Below, one piece after another: positions 10,067-20,332 of a stretch of 64,000 bases of DNA. The position numbers were made by a program, and so were the translations under genes. The notes beneath the pieces are model-generated. The model was not told the DNA's origin. It saw nothing but the letters and a program-made list of their open reading frames with translations, and searched no databases. Numbering within the stretch: position 1 is the first letter of the stretch; every line of letters begins with the position of its first letter. This DNA is from Lineolata rhizophorae (Eukaryota; Ascomycota; Dothideomycetes; Lineolatales; Lineolataceae): NCBI GenBank assembly GCA_010093515.1, contig MU001683.1:655949-719948 (forward strand), read 5' to 3'.

Positions 10067-12190
10067 ATGCCGGTGGACCGCGATTATAACACGTTTACCG
10101 TTGCTAACCTGCGCGTATTGCTACGCGAGCGCGGCATCCCGAGCACAGGCCTGACCCGCAAGGCTCAAATAGTCGCCAAGCTCGAGGAAGCGGATGCCGC
10201 TGAGAAAACTAAGATCGCCCAGAAGGTTGCAAGTCAAACGCAGCCAACGCCGGCCCCACCTCCGGAACGAGAGGAGTCGAAAGTGACGGTAGAACTGGTG
10301 GAAGACGAGAAGGTTGCGGGCAAAACGCAGGCAACGCAAGGCCCACCTCCAGAACCAGCGGAGTCGAAGGTGACGATTGGGCCGGCCGAGGATGAGAAGG
10401 TTGTTATCCCTAAGGTTGATGTGGTGGAGAAAATAGAGCGCGAGAAATGGCAGGTTGTCCCTGGAGATGTGACAACGGAGCCGGGGAAGATGAGCGAGGA
10501 GTTGCGAGAGGCAAAGGCCGAGGAGGCGGAGGATACCAACGGGCGCAAACGGCGTAGTGAAGCGCCCTCCGTGGACGAAGAGGAGATTGCGCGCAAGCGA
10601 ATAAAAATCGATGCAAGGTCGACGAGCGACACGGCTCAATCTAAACCAGAAATAGAACTCCCTGTTGCCAAGGAAGCGTCCAAGGAAGCTGAGGCAGTCG
10701 AGACGACAGCTTTTGCACAAAATTTGTCCCCGAAACCCGCCGAGCAGAACGAGACCAAGGCTGCTGAAGATGGCGTGGAGGCAGCTACGCAGACTAAAGA
10801 TCAAGTCTCAGAAACGAACGAGCCAATGGAGATCGACACTATCAATGCGTTCCATGAGAAGGACGCTACGATTTCGGAACATCAGCAGCTGCCGCAGGAG
10901 GAGCGGCAAGCCGCGTTCAGTCCTGATCCGGCGCATGGCACTTTTAGACAACGATCTCTATTTGAAGACAATATCATTCCAGAACGACGACCTGCGGTCC
11001 CGGAGATCATCACCAAGCCCGACCAACTACGGTCTTCGCCCGAGGAAAGCCAATCGAAAGACGACTATCAAAATCGAGACGTGGAGCCTTCCATTCATCC
11101 AGCTACTCGCGCAGTCTACATTCGCAACTTTATGCGTCCACTACCACATAGAAAATTGATCGGCCACATTAAGCAGCTTGCCGGCGTTCACCCGCAAGTC
11201 TTCCATGTTGACGACGTGCGGACCCACTGCTTCGCAATCTTCCCAGACATGGCGCCAGCGGAGCGTCTCCGCACCGCGATCCACGGGGTAGTGTGGCCCG
11301 AGGAGAGCACGCGCAAGCCCCTTTGGGCCGACTTCGTCCCGGAGGATTCAGCCCATGAGTGGATCAACGTGGAAAAGATGGAGTCGCACAAGACAGCCGA
11401 GGGTGGGTCGTGGGCGCCCGGCGCGAGCCGCATCAACATGAAGCGTTTCGAAGTCGAGTACATCCAGAAAGATGGATCTGACGTTGAAACCAACTTCAGG
11501 GAGGTCCCTCGCAACGGCAATCTTTCCGTGTCAAATAAGGACTCATCGAAGTCGAACACATTCAACGACCCAGGCACGAACGCCCCGCGCTCCGCCCCGC
11601 TGACCAGCCAAGGCCGCTTCAACGACCCTTTCGACACCGTCTCAGACACCACTCTCTTGGACCCGCTGAAGCAGGGCAACGACCTCATCTCGCCGCGGAC
11701 CTCGGACCGCGGCAGCCGCCCCGATGGCGCCTTCGGCCGGCTCAGCCGCCAGGACTCCCGCCCCACCATCCCCGGCCTCGCTCTCATCAGAGAATCCCGC
11801 AGCTTCTCCGACGCGCCGCCGAACGCGCCGACCGGGCCCAAAGACCCGGGGCTGCCGGGCGCGCGTCAGCCGCAGGGCCTGCAGACGACGCGCCGCGCCC
11901 TGCCGGCGGTCGAGTTTCGGCCCGTGGCGCCGCACCTGGCGAGGCGGCGGCTCGCGCAGATACGGCGGCTGGGCGCGAGGGATTGGCAGGATGGCCGGGG
12001 CGGGGAGAACGAGCGCGGGAGGCCGTGGTCGAGGTGGGAGTTGGCGGAGAGGAGGTTCACGTTTGAGAATGGGGACGTCTTGGTGGATGAGGGACCGGCG
12101 GATATGGAGCCGAGAGCTGCGAGGCCGAGGAGAGAAAGGCAGGGGAGGCGGGGGAGGGGTCGGGGTGGGTTTCGGAGGGGAAGGAGGTAA
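10067..12190 (+). CDS. SAP-domain, Acinus-like RNA-processing factor
   Basis: Single-exon ORF of 707 aa starting at ATG 10067 (ACCATGCC context); the frame is open upstream only through a non-ATG codon. Residues about 8-45 form a SAP helix-extension-helix motif (TVANLRVLLRERGIPSTGLT), a DNA/RNA-binding module. A long Glu/Lys-rich disordered middle with a basic KRRSE patch follows. From about residue 345 there is an RRM-like region (TRAVYIRNFMRPLP, then VDDVRTHCFAIF) and a segment resembling the RNPS1-SAP18-binding motif of Acinus. The C-terminus is rich in Arg and Gly (RGRGGFRRGRR). In animals Acinus is in the ASAP complex on the exon junction complex. By analogy this is a nuclear mRNA-processing factor. 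Domain assignment is by eye; the RRM is divergent. Confidence 0.75.
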   Translation: MPVDRDYNTFTVANLRVLLRERGIPSTGLTRKAQIVAKLEEADAAEKTKIAQKVASQTQPTPAPPPEREESKVTVELVEDEKVAGKTQATQGPPPEPAESKVTIGPAEDEKVVIPKVDVVEKIEREKWQVVPGDVTTEPGKMSEELREAKAEEAEDTNGRKRRSEAPSVDEEEIARKRIKIDARSTSDTAQSKPEIELPVAKEASKEAEAVETTAFAQNLSPKPAEQNETKAAEDGVEAATQTKDQVSETNEPMEIDTINAFHEKDATISEHQQLPQEERQAAFSPDPAHGTFRQRSLFEDNIIPERRPAVPEIITKPDQLRSSPEESQSKDDYQNRDVEPSIHPATRAVYIRNFMRPLPHRKLIGHIKQLAGVHPQVFHVDDVRTHCFAIFPDMAPAERLRTAIHGVVWPEESTRKPLWADFVPEDSAHEWINVEKMESHKTAEGGSWAPGASRINMKRFEVEYIQKDGSDVETNFREVPRNGNLSVSNKDSSKSNTFNDPGTNAPRSAPLTSQGRFNDPFDTVSDTTLLDPLKQGNDLISPRTSDRGSRPDGAFGRLSRQDSRPTIPGLALIRESRSFSDAPPNAPTGPKDPGLPGARQPQGLQTTRRALPAVEFRPVAPHLARRRLAQIRRLGARDWQDGRGGENERGRPWSRWELAERRFTFENGDVLVDEGPADMEPRAARPRRERQGRRGRGRGGFRRGRR

Positions 12191-13038
12191 GTCGGTCGTT
12201 GGTTGTGTTTTAGGTGAATTTTATGTTTGAGATGCAGGCTTCCAAGCTATGAGAAGTAGGACCAAAATCTATTTAAAAAGTCAACATGTTTCAGTATGAC
12301 TTAATCTGCCGTGAACATTGAAGTCAAGTGACTTACGAAATGTTCCACTGGCCTACGGAGTAACGTTCGGTCTACTATTCGTGAGAAGTTGCATTAGGCG
12401 TTCATAAGGTATTCCGCTGAGCTTCAAAGTAGAGCGCCACGTCTCTACGTATTAATCTCAAATCTACATCTTCTGTCCGCAAACTTTCGAACTTAGGTAA
12501 AGAGGACGCCAAGTCGTCCTACTCATGCACATCGCTCCATTATGTACACTGCCATATTATCAAGCCGCCTTGCCTCCTTCGTAGGTCTTGATGTTGCATT
12601 GAAGTCCGATGCTAACTTGCTGTAGATTCGGCCGCAAACAGCTGTTGTGACAAGACGCAAAACCAAAATGCGGATATGGCAAGTCTCATGGCTTCTGCGT
12701 GCAGCCAACGTACATTCGAAGATAAGCCAAAATGCTTCGTTCAGCACAAGGTAGGAGTTGCGCTGCTATATCGACTTCTCTTTGTCCATTCCTATCCGTT
12801 GCAAAACGCGTAATTATCTAAAGTACGTACGCGCCTAGAGCCCTAATCTCCTTCGAAACCCAAGTGTTTCTCCTCCGCCGTAGAGTCACTCCAGTTTTCG
12901 GGGTATCGTGTCTTTTTTTGCTGTTTGTGCCAGGACCCAGAAAATGTCCCAAACTCGGAAATCTCCTGCCATGCCCAAAGGGAACATATATCGCCGACGC
13001 CCCCTCACATTGTCGGAAATGGGTATCTCTGTACGCAT
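12191..13038. other. convergent intergenic region
   Basis: Lies between the convergent Acinus-like and MED20 genes. Only short, unconvincing frames (such as 12523-12747 minus) are present and I see no RNA gene. Confidence 0.5.
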
Positions 13039-13913
13039 TCAGCCCCTGAACTTCAAGACCTCACACCAGAGCCTAACCACGTCCTCGGCGGTCTCATCAC
13101 CCTGGGCGCCGGTGATGTACTCCTTCCCACCAGGAATCCCCAACGACTGCCACATCTCCCTCGCTGCCTGGCGGGCAAATTCCGCCTGCTCGGCAGTCAT
13201 AGCTTTCTTCTTCCGACCCATGCTGACCTCCCTGTCCTCGTCCACCATGACCACGTCCTCGCCACCTTCCCGCGCCACGTCCTCCTCGTCCTCTTCCTCC
13301 TCCGCTTCGCCCCGGCCCATTTCGATGACGCACACCACGGCCCTAACCCCTCCCGACATGTTCCGGCCCATGGGCGCCGAACCGCTCGCCCCCGCGTTCC
13401 AGCGCTCCTGCCGCACCTCGCCGATGCGCACGACCGCGTCCCCCACCAGGAACGCGTGCCCCTGCGGCACCGCGACGACGAAGCGCGGCTCCCAGAGCAA
13501 GCGCAACTTGCTGCTCATGATGTGGCCGTAGAGCCCGTCAGCCTGGACCGGCGGCATAGCGAGGAACGGCCCCGGATGCGCCGCCACCCTCGACTCGGGC
13601 GTCGTCGCCACGACCATCTGCTGCATCTGCATCTGCTGCGACTGCTGCTGCCTTGCCGCCGCCGCCGCCGCGCCCGCCCCCGTCGGCATCGGCCCCGTCG
13701 AGAAGCACACCCACGTGCGCGGCGGCTGGCTCCAGGCCGCGCGCTGCGCGTACTCGCGGCCCAGCCAGGCCCTGTCGCGGCGCCTGTCGCGGGCGCGCTC
13801 GCGGCGCGCCGGCGCCGAGAGCGGGCCGCGCACCGCCTCAAAGGCGCCGTCCTGCTCCGCCAGCGCCGCCGGCGCCGGGCCCATCGTCACGTAGTGCTGC
13901 CACGTCTGCATCT

Positions 13914-13958
<45 letters not shown>

Positions 13959-14243
13959 TGCCGGCGGGGGCGGCGGCGGCGGGGCCCGCCGGCGTCGGCG
14001 AGTAGGGGTCGCTGCTGGGCGCGCCGTCGGGGACCGGGATCGCGCGGAGCATGCGGCGCTCGAGGGACCAGCGGCCGCGGGGGGAGGCGGCGTAGGTGCG
14101 GTGTAGGGCGGTGAGGACGGCGGGGAAGGGCGACGGGGCGGAGGAGGGCGGCTCGACGAGGAAGATGCTGTTTGGGGCGTGGAGTTAGGTCTGAGGCTCG
14201 TTGGCAGGATCGGATCGTGAAGTAGGCACCTGGTGACGGTCAT
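13039..14243 (-). CDS. MED20: Mediator complex subunit 20
   Basis: MED20 is a head-module subunit of Mediator, which links activators to RNA polymerase II. Exons 14243-14230 (14 nt, MTVT plus two bases) and 14167-13039; the intron at 14168-14229 has donor GTGCCT, branch CCTAAC and acceptor ACAG. The protein is 380 aa and begins MTVTSIFLVEPPSSAPSPF, as expected for the TBP-related Med20 fold. WQHYVTMGP, TWVCFSTGP, the segment around LRLLWEPRFVV and the C-terminal LWCEVLKFRG fit the family. An insertion of Ser (from an AGC repeat) and Ala/Gln-rich stretches lengthens it relative to yeast Srb2. An acidic EEEEDEED insert sits near residue 295. Identification relies on remembered family pattern. 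Confidence 0.75.
13918..13960. repeat. GCT/AGC trinucleotide microsatellite in MED20
   Basis: About 12 uninterrupted GCT units plus an interrupted tail. On the MED20 coding strand they are AGC and encode a poly-serine run near residue 55, a site likely to vary in length between strains. Confidence 0.85.
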
Positions 14244-14965
14244 GATGCTGGCGCAACGTAGAAAAAGAGATACGCGTTCGAGTTGCGCTTTCCAGCGCAA
14301 ACCGGGTACCGATGCGAGGATACTTCGTAGCGATTAAGACAGGATTTGAGACCGATGTCGGTAGCGTCGCTCAAGCGTGCGACCGAATTAGGAAGTATAT
14401 CGCAAGACGTGGCGATCGTCGTGAGCGATGCTGGAAGTGAGCATGTTGGAGATGGCGAGGAAGGGAAGTGGGTGGGTAGGAAGGCGCTTCAAAGCGAGCT
14501 TGAATAGCGTATTGTTCTTATTGGGGCCCACTCGCTTCCTAGACTGGACTCGAACCACGGTTGAGTTACCATTCCATAACCTTTACGCGCTTTGCATGGA
14601 ACTCCTTACCATGAGATAGTGAATAGTCATTCAACATTTTGCGGACAGACTGGTGCATTTCAAAGTAATTTTTACCCATCAATTGCATGTTGTCCACTTG
14701 CAACCAACAGAATATCCAGGGCTCGCTCTACTAGAGAATCACTAGCGCACCCCTTGCCCGCACGCTCTAAAAAAGTCGAATAGAAGTATTGAACACAATA
14801 GGAAACTTGTAGGATACCACGACACATGGGTAAAGGCAATGACAAGGGAGGCGCTTAGGATTACAAATTTTCTCTCTTCACGAAGACCGAACGAGCCCCA
14901 CGCTACAACCCACAAAACACTCGGCTCCCATGATCCCAAACCATGCAACCCTCAACTCAGACCGC
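14244..14965. other. intergenic region
   Basis: Upstream of MED20 and downstream of the PDH E1-alpha gene. No coding frame is convincing. A tRNA T-arm-like string near 14540-14555 on the minus strand was examined and rejected. Confidence 0.5.
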
Positions 14966-16550
14966 TCAGGTCCGCGCCACCGCCGGCGGCGTGTCCGGCT
15001 TCGGGATGTCTGCCAACGCGTAGTAGAAGTTCTCCTCGGGGATGCGGCCGCGCATGAAGTTCGGCTCCGAGCCGCGGACGTAGATGTCCTCGAAGAGGAT
15101 CTGCGGCGTCGGCTCCGGCGGCGGCATCTTCTCGGCCTCGGCCACCTCGGCGTCGACCATGCTACGCGCCTCTTTGTCGATGGCCTTCAGTTCGTCCTCG
15201 GACGTGACCTGCCAGTCGAGCAGCTTCTGCTTGAGGCCTGCGATCGGGTCGTTGGTGCTACGCATGCGCTGGATCTCCTCGCGCGTCTGTTTTCGACGGC
15301 AATTAGCATCGCAGTTCCCTTAGCTAGATAGTTTTGGACTTGTCGGGACACCATGTCGACTCACCCTGTACGTCGTGCCGGGGTCACTCATCGAGTGGCC
15401 GCCGTACCGATACGTAACGTACTCATAGACAAGCGGGCCCTTGCCAGACCGTGTCCATTCCTTGCCGTACTGAACGGCCGCCTTAACGGCGAGAACGTCC
15501 ATACCGTTAATCTTCAGACCCGGAATATACTGCCCACGTTTGTAGTAGTCCGTCAGCGCCGCGGCGCGGTTCGCCGCAGTACCCATGCCGTACTTGTTAT
15601 CTGTGCGAGGCATTCCGTTAGAGCTACAACACAGCTCCTAATGTCACGGCGGACGACTCACTCTCGCAACCGAAAATGACAGGCAGGTTCCACAGCTTCG
15701 CCATGTTGAATGCCTCGAACACCTGGCCCTGATTGCTCGCGCCGTCGCCATACAGATCAATCGTCACGTTGTCCTTGCCCTTGTACTGGTTGGCGAAGCC
15801 GATGCCCGCGCCGACGGGCACCTGGGCGCCGACGATGCCGTTGCCGCCGTAGAAGCCCGGGGCGAACATGTGCATGGAGCCGCCCTTGCCGTAGGCGATG
15901 CCCTCGCGACGGCCGAGCAGCTCGCCGATGATGCCGCGGACGGTGCCTCCGCGCATGAGGGCGAAGCCGTGGCAGCGGTACGCCGTGATGACGTGGTCCT
16001 GCTTGGTGATGGCGTGCTCGATGCCGACGGCGACGGCCTCCTGGCCGGACGACAGGTGGCAGAAGCCGCGAATCTTCTTCTCCTTGTACAGCCGATCGGC
16101 CGACATCTCCATGCGTCTAGGGCGAGGAAAACGCAGCGTGTCAGCAAGACCGGTGACGCAAATCGGAGGTGCTCGCGCGGTCGCTCGAGCAAGCTAAGAA
16201 GACCTCCTTAATCGGCCGCGGGTATGCCGCATTGGCACTCACCGGATGGCAACCATGTCGTAGTACATCTGCTTGAGCTCCTTCTTGGTCGTGTGCAGCG
16301 TGTACGACGGCGGATCGAGCTCGTACGTCTCGAAGCTCTCGTCCGACAGCTTCACCTCGAACGGCTCCTCGTCCTCGGCCGGCACCGCCTCCGCGTGCGC
16401 CGACGCCGCGTCCGTCGTCACCGCCCGCGCCCACTTGGGCGCTCCCGCCGCCCGTCGTATCGCCGTCGTCCGCGAGATCGGCGTCGGCGTCCCGGCCCAG
16501 GCGCGCCGCCCCGCGCCGCCGAAGCTGCGGCGCGCGACACTTCTGAACAT
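14966..16550 (-). CDS. PDA1: pyruvate dehydrogenase E1 component, alpha subunit
   Basis: This is the thiamine-diphosphate-dependent E1-alpha subunit of the mitochondrial pyruvate dehydrogenase complex, which decarboxylates pyruvate and loads the E2 lipoyl group. Four exons: 16550-16243, 16116-15662, 15600-15365 and 15286-14966 (439 aa). All three introns have GTGAGT donors and AG acceptors and restore family motifs, for example GCE|NNKYGMGT across intron 2. Visible signatures are a mitochondrial presequence ([18 protein letters not shown]), [13 protein letters not shown], the ThDP/Mg motif beginning GDGASNQGQ and ending near CENN, and the phosphorylation-loop region [17 protein letters not shown] longer in-frame upstream extension exists, but the start at 16550 is the one followed by a presequence. 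Confidence 0.96.
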
Positions 16551-17110
16551 GGCGGCTCGCTTGCGTGCGTGGGGAGTCGGGCAGTAGGAGAGAACGCGGG
16601 ACAGAAAATGCGTAGAGGGGCGGAGATGGGAGAGGCAATTGGGAGGATGGGGAGCGACGAGCGGAGAGCGACGGGGGAGCTGGAGGTCGTTGGGCGGTGT
16701 TCGGCGGTCGCGTTGGGTCGGGAAAGGCTGCCGGGCCCGGTCGGAGGTTGGGGAAGCGATCCGGAAACAGCCTAGCTGCGTAAGGTAGGGCTGAGCTTTG
16801 TCCGACGACGCCCCTAATACGCCTCCTCTCCGTTCAGCTGGCTGCTGACGAGGACGACAATCAAATTGCGAACGCAAATCCTTGGGACTAATATTGCAGT
16901 GCTCTTGGGCCACTTTTTAGATGTTGCAGTCATCTAATTGGGGCGGACACGCAGACATTGAAGGCGCAAATTGCGGGAAAGCCTTCCACATTCGGCCATC
17001 TGGCGTGTAGAATTCTTGAAAACAGCAATCTACCTATACTTTTGCAATCGCTATGCTGAGAGACGGTAGCCCTCCATGGCTCTATTTGTTTCCACCGTGG
17101 GCCCAACCTC
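16551..17110. other. intergenic region
   Basis: Promoter and leader of the PDH E1-alpha gene plus the 3' region of the BTB gene. I see no separate gene. A 65-codon minus frame at 16930-17127 overlaps the BTB stop and is not supported. Confidence 0.5.
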
Positions 17111-18166
17111 TTACTTACGTCCCGCAACCTGCTTGAAGATGGCCTCGGCCAGTTCCGGCCAAGAGAGCAAGGCCATGAACTCAGGGTTGTCGACCAATTT
17201 CTTCGAAAGTCTTACAGCGCTTTTGACGATAATCGACTTCAACTTGTCGTCAGCTGCCGCAGGGAAGCCCTCGGATGTGAATACATGTTGAATCAGGCTA
17301 ACAAGAGGCCCCATCTGCGGCCCTCTAAATGTACGCAATACTTTGGCAAGCTTCGAAGCGGAATGATCTCCGAGGCTTTCGGCGCCGAAGTAATCGGCCA
17401 ATCTGTACATCCGAGCATGGGTTAAAAAGATGTACTTCTTTTTCTCAACCAATGTAAGCTTGAGCTTTGCGGCCTTGAACTGATGCCCGAAGCTGTTTAT
17501 TGTCCTTGCTGTTAGTTCTGTTTTCCTTTGCTCGCTTTCACAGCTTCTTCGTTCGACGCGATTACATACCTCTTGAATTCCGGCGGAGCGCTCGTGGCTT
17601 GTTCGACGCGACCAGCACTGCCACTCTTCACTGTCTCGTCGTAGTCACTGCGGTCGACTTCAACACGGTTTGGAGAAGTCTTGGCCTTCCGAGGTGGCAA
17701 CACTCTTCTCGCGCCGCGTGTTCCTAGCTCTTGAATATCGTAGGTTCCTTCGTACGCGAACTGGATCAAGCGCGCGAAGTCCTCGGGTAAGACATCGATG
17801 ATGTCTACCGTACCTGTGACACCCTCGCTGAACGGGCCGTTGACTAGGGTATTCAACGCCGGGGAAAGCTCCCCAATTATGGTGCAATGGGCAAAAAAGC
17901 GGATCTTCTCCGGGCCAACGCGGAACATGGCAACTAATCCAGCCGAATCCCTATAACCCAGGTCAATCTGTTCACCATGGCTTCCTCGGGTATTGCAGGG
18001 CTTACTCATTGGCTTCTGTGGGGAAGGCCGAGGCAGGAGCAGGCGAAGCTGTCGGAGTGTCAAGCACATGTCCAGAACTCGGAGCGCTGCTGAGAGCAGA
18101 AGATGGAGGAGTAAGGAGCAAAGGAACAGGGCGCCTAGGCGGCGTCGTAGGATCTTGGGGCTTCAT
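17111..18166 (-). CDS. BTB/POZ domain protein
   Basis: Three exons: 18166-18006, 17950-17570 and 17492-17111 (307 aa). Introns 17951-18005 (GTAAGC...ATAG) and 17493-17569 (GTATGT...ACAG) keep frame (NE|DSAG and FK|SFGHQFK). The first 55 residues are Pro/Ser-rich and disordered. The BTB/POZ fold spans roughly residues 60-230: MFRVGPEKIRFFAHCTIIGE, then SPALNTLVNGPFSEG, VLPEDFARLIQFAYEGTYD, and LTHARMYRLADYFG after a linker. In fungi such stand-alone BTB proteins are numerous and mostly uncharacterised; some are adaptors for cullin-3 ubiquitin ligases. No second domain such as Kelch or MATH is seen, so partner and role are unknown. Confidence 0.85.
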
Positions 18167-20332
18167 CGTGGCAGACGGCAGCTTCCAAGTGAGACGTGAG
18201 CGCTGAAAGAAGAGAGAGGTTGGGTAGAGAGTGCCGAAGAGGCCTTTTAGGATCCGTCAGAGAGAGACGAGTGGCTATAGCCTCGAGGAGGAAGCGGCGG
18301 CTTGACGGCATGTCTGCCTAATAGGCATAGGGGTGAGGTTTCCACGGTTAGAAAGCGCGGGTTGGTTGCAGGCTGCAGGTAGACGGCGTCCTGATGTCTA
18401 TGTCCAGCGGCGAAACGGCGAGGAAGGAACGAAAGGAAGTGTCGAACAGAGGGAAGAGCGGAGTGTTATGCGAAGGCGTGAAATAAGGAGCTTTCTCGTA
18501 CTTGTATCACGGCCTTAGGACAGAGCTGCGATGATGACGCAAATATGCCTGCTGCGGCCAAGTCTCGGGATGCTATTCCTTGGTCGCCAAATTATTTCGG
18601 TTCCAATTTAGACATGCTTTGCAAACATGTTGATCATAGAAGATGAGATGCGTCTGTCTGGCACGGGCGTCGTGAGTCTGAGGCAGAGCAGAGAGGATGG
18701 TGCGAAATATGCATGCAACGGTCCGACTGTGCATGAGGTGCTGCCGCATGTTCTTCCTCCATCTCAAAAGGAACGAAGACAATTGAAGGTTAAAAATATT
18801 CAATTATGTTAAATATTCAATTATAATTTTCAGAGGACCAACGGAACGGTCTGGGTGTGCAGGCCGCATGGGTTTGTTATACTTGATCTCAATTAATGGA
18901 AGACTTTGGTCGGCCAAAAATGAGTGATGCTGCCTTGGTGCAGAATAAGTGCAGTGCACGATCACGATTGCCACAGGCCTGTCTGCGATTTTGAGGCTCG
19001 GTCGACAATCTGTCCTGCAATGCGCGGGGGCATGTTTGGAGAAAGATGTTAGACTTTCGGACCAGCTAGGGCTTCTTTCCCACCTTGGACGCATAGTCAC
19101 AACAGCACAAGCTTCTTTCCCGGACCAATGTGCGCGGCGGAGATGAGCGACGAATCCGGCCAAGCGGCTCTCCGCCCGGCCGGGACAGCAGGCGCGCGGC
19201 GGCCATCACGAAGGCGGCAGGATGGCCTCGGCGTCGCTTCGTCCTTGGGCGCAAGCTACGCAAACGCGCGACCCGTGGCTGCCTGCTACGTGCGTGCCGT
19301 GCCACCGGCGTAGTAAGAGCGTGCCGCACGCATGACGACAGCGTGACGAGCGGGTGCGGTATGCACCTGCTGCGTATGTAGGCGCTCCGGGGCCCGGCGC
19401 CCACTGATCGGGCCCATGTGGCGCCGGTGGTTGGTGTGCAATTGCCAGCCTTTCCCGGGGCTGGGCCCGGCCCGCAATCAACGCCCAATCTCGGGCTGCC
19501 GTTCCCGGCCGCACGCACCGCGTAGTAAGCATGTCCTGCTCCGTGCTCTGCTGCGTTTCCGGGCGCCTTGGACGGGACGCTGCGCCACCGTTTCTTTTTC
19601 GACATCCCGTGGGGCGCTGTACCATGTCCGTAGTACATCTGTTGTCGACTTGGACTTCGAAGCCTCCGGGCCTTCTCCCGCCCGTTCCACCACCGCCGTC
19701 TTATCTGTGCCACGGCGCGGCGGCTGATATCTACTTGTAGCAAGCACCGGAGTGGTAGTAGCAGTGGGTAGTACTGGTCCGCGCGATAGGCGCCTTTATG
19801 CCTTGGCTCGGCGCGCAGCAATGATGATGGCGCGTTGTTGAATCGGCGCGCCCCGAGTCGCGATTGCCCGAACCAGGCCCAGTCGTGCAGGTCGTCGGCT
19901 CCCTCGTCGCTTCCTTCCTTGCCGGCCCCTCGCTCTCCCTCTCGCTCTCGCGCTCGCTCTCGCTCTCGCGCTCGCTCTCTCTCCCTGCCTCGTCTAATCC
20001 AGGCACAGTCGCGAGCCTCAAGGAGCTCCCGAGGCCAAAGCATTCATTCATTCCCTACCTGCACCGGCGGGCCGACTGGGAGCCCGCGCATGTCGCCAGG
20101 CTGCCGCCGACCAACCAGCCGCCAGAAAGCGTGCACCGCCGCGCTCGCCCCGTCGTCCTCCCGCTGCCTTGATCCCGACCTACAAGACTCCGTACCTACA
20201 TACGCCTCCCTAGCACCCGCGTAGGGCCACGCCGCGCCGCGCTACCCTACTACCTTGGAGCCCTCCCCTCCCCTCCCATCCCCTCCTCCACACCCGGGCC
20301 ATTGACCAGCCCGCCCTACCAGTCCCCGTTTC
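18167..20332. other. long divergent intergenic region
   Basis: This 2.2-kb region separates the BTB gene (-) from the kinase gene (+). An AT-rich patch at about 18788-18830 holds two tandem copies of a TTAAATATTCAATTAT-like unit. The last 400 nt is very CT-rich, with imperfect CGCTCT repeats at about 19925-19985, and looks like a fungal promoter/leader. A 325-codon minus frame (19066-20043) is rich in Arg/Glu from this simple sequence and is not called. Confidence 0.5.

Noticed and set aside
14530-14620. tRNA-like string on the minus strand (GTGGTTCGAGTCCAGT)
   Set aside because: The T-arm stem has mismatches, no D-arm or acceptor pairing could be drawn, and the spacing is wrong.
19066-20043. 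325-codon minus frame in the kinase promoter
   Set aside because: Much of it is Arg/Glu repeats read from CT-rich simple sequence; there is no domain.
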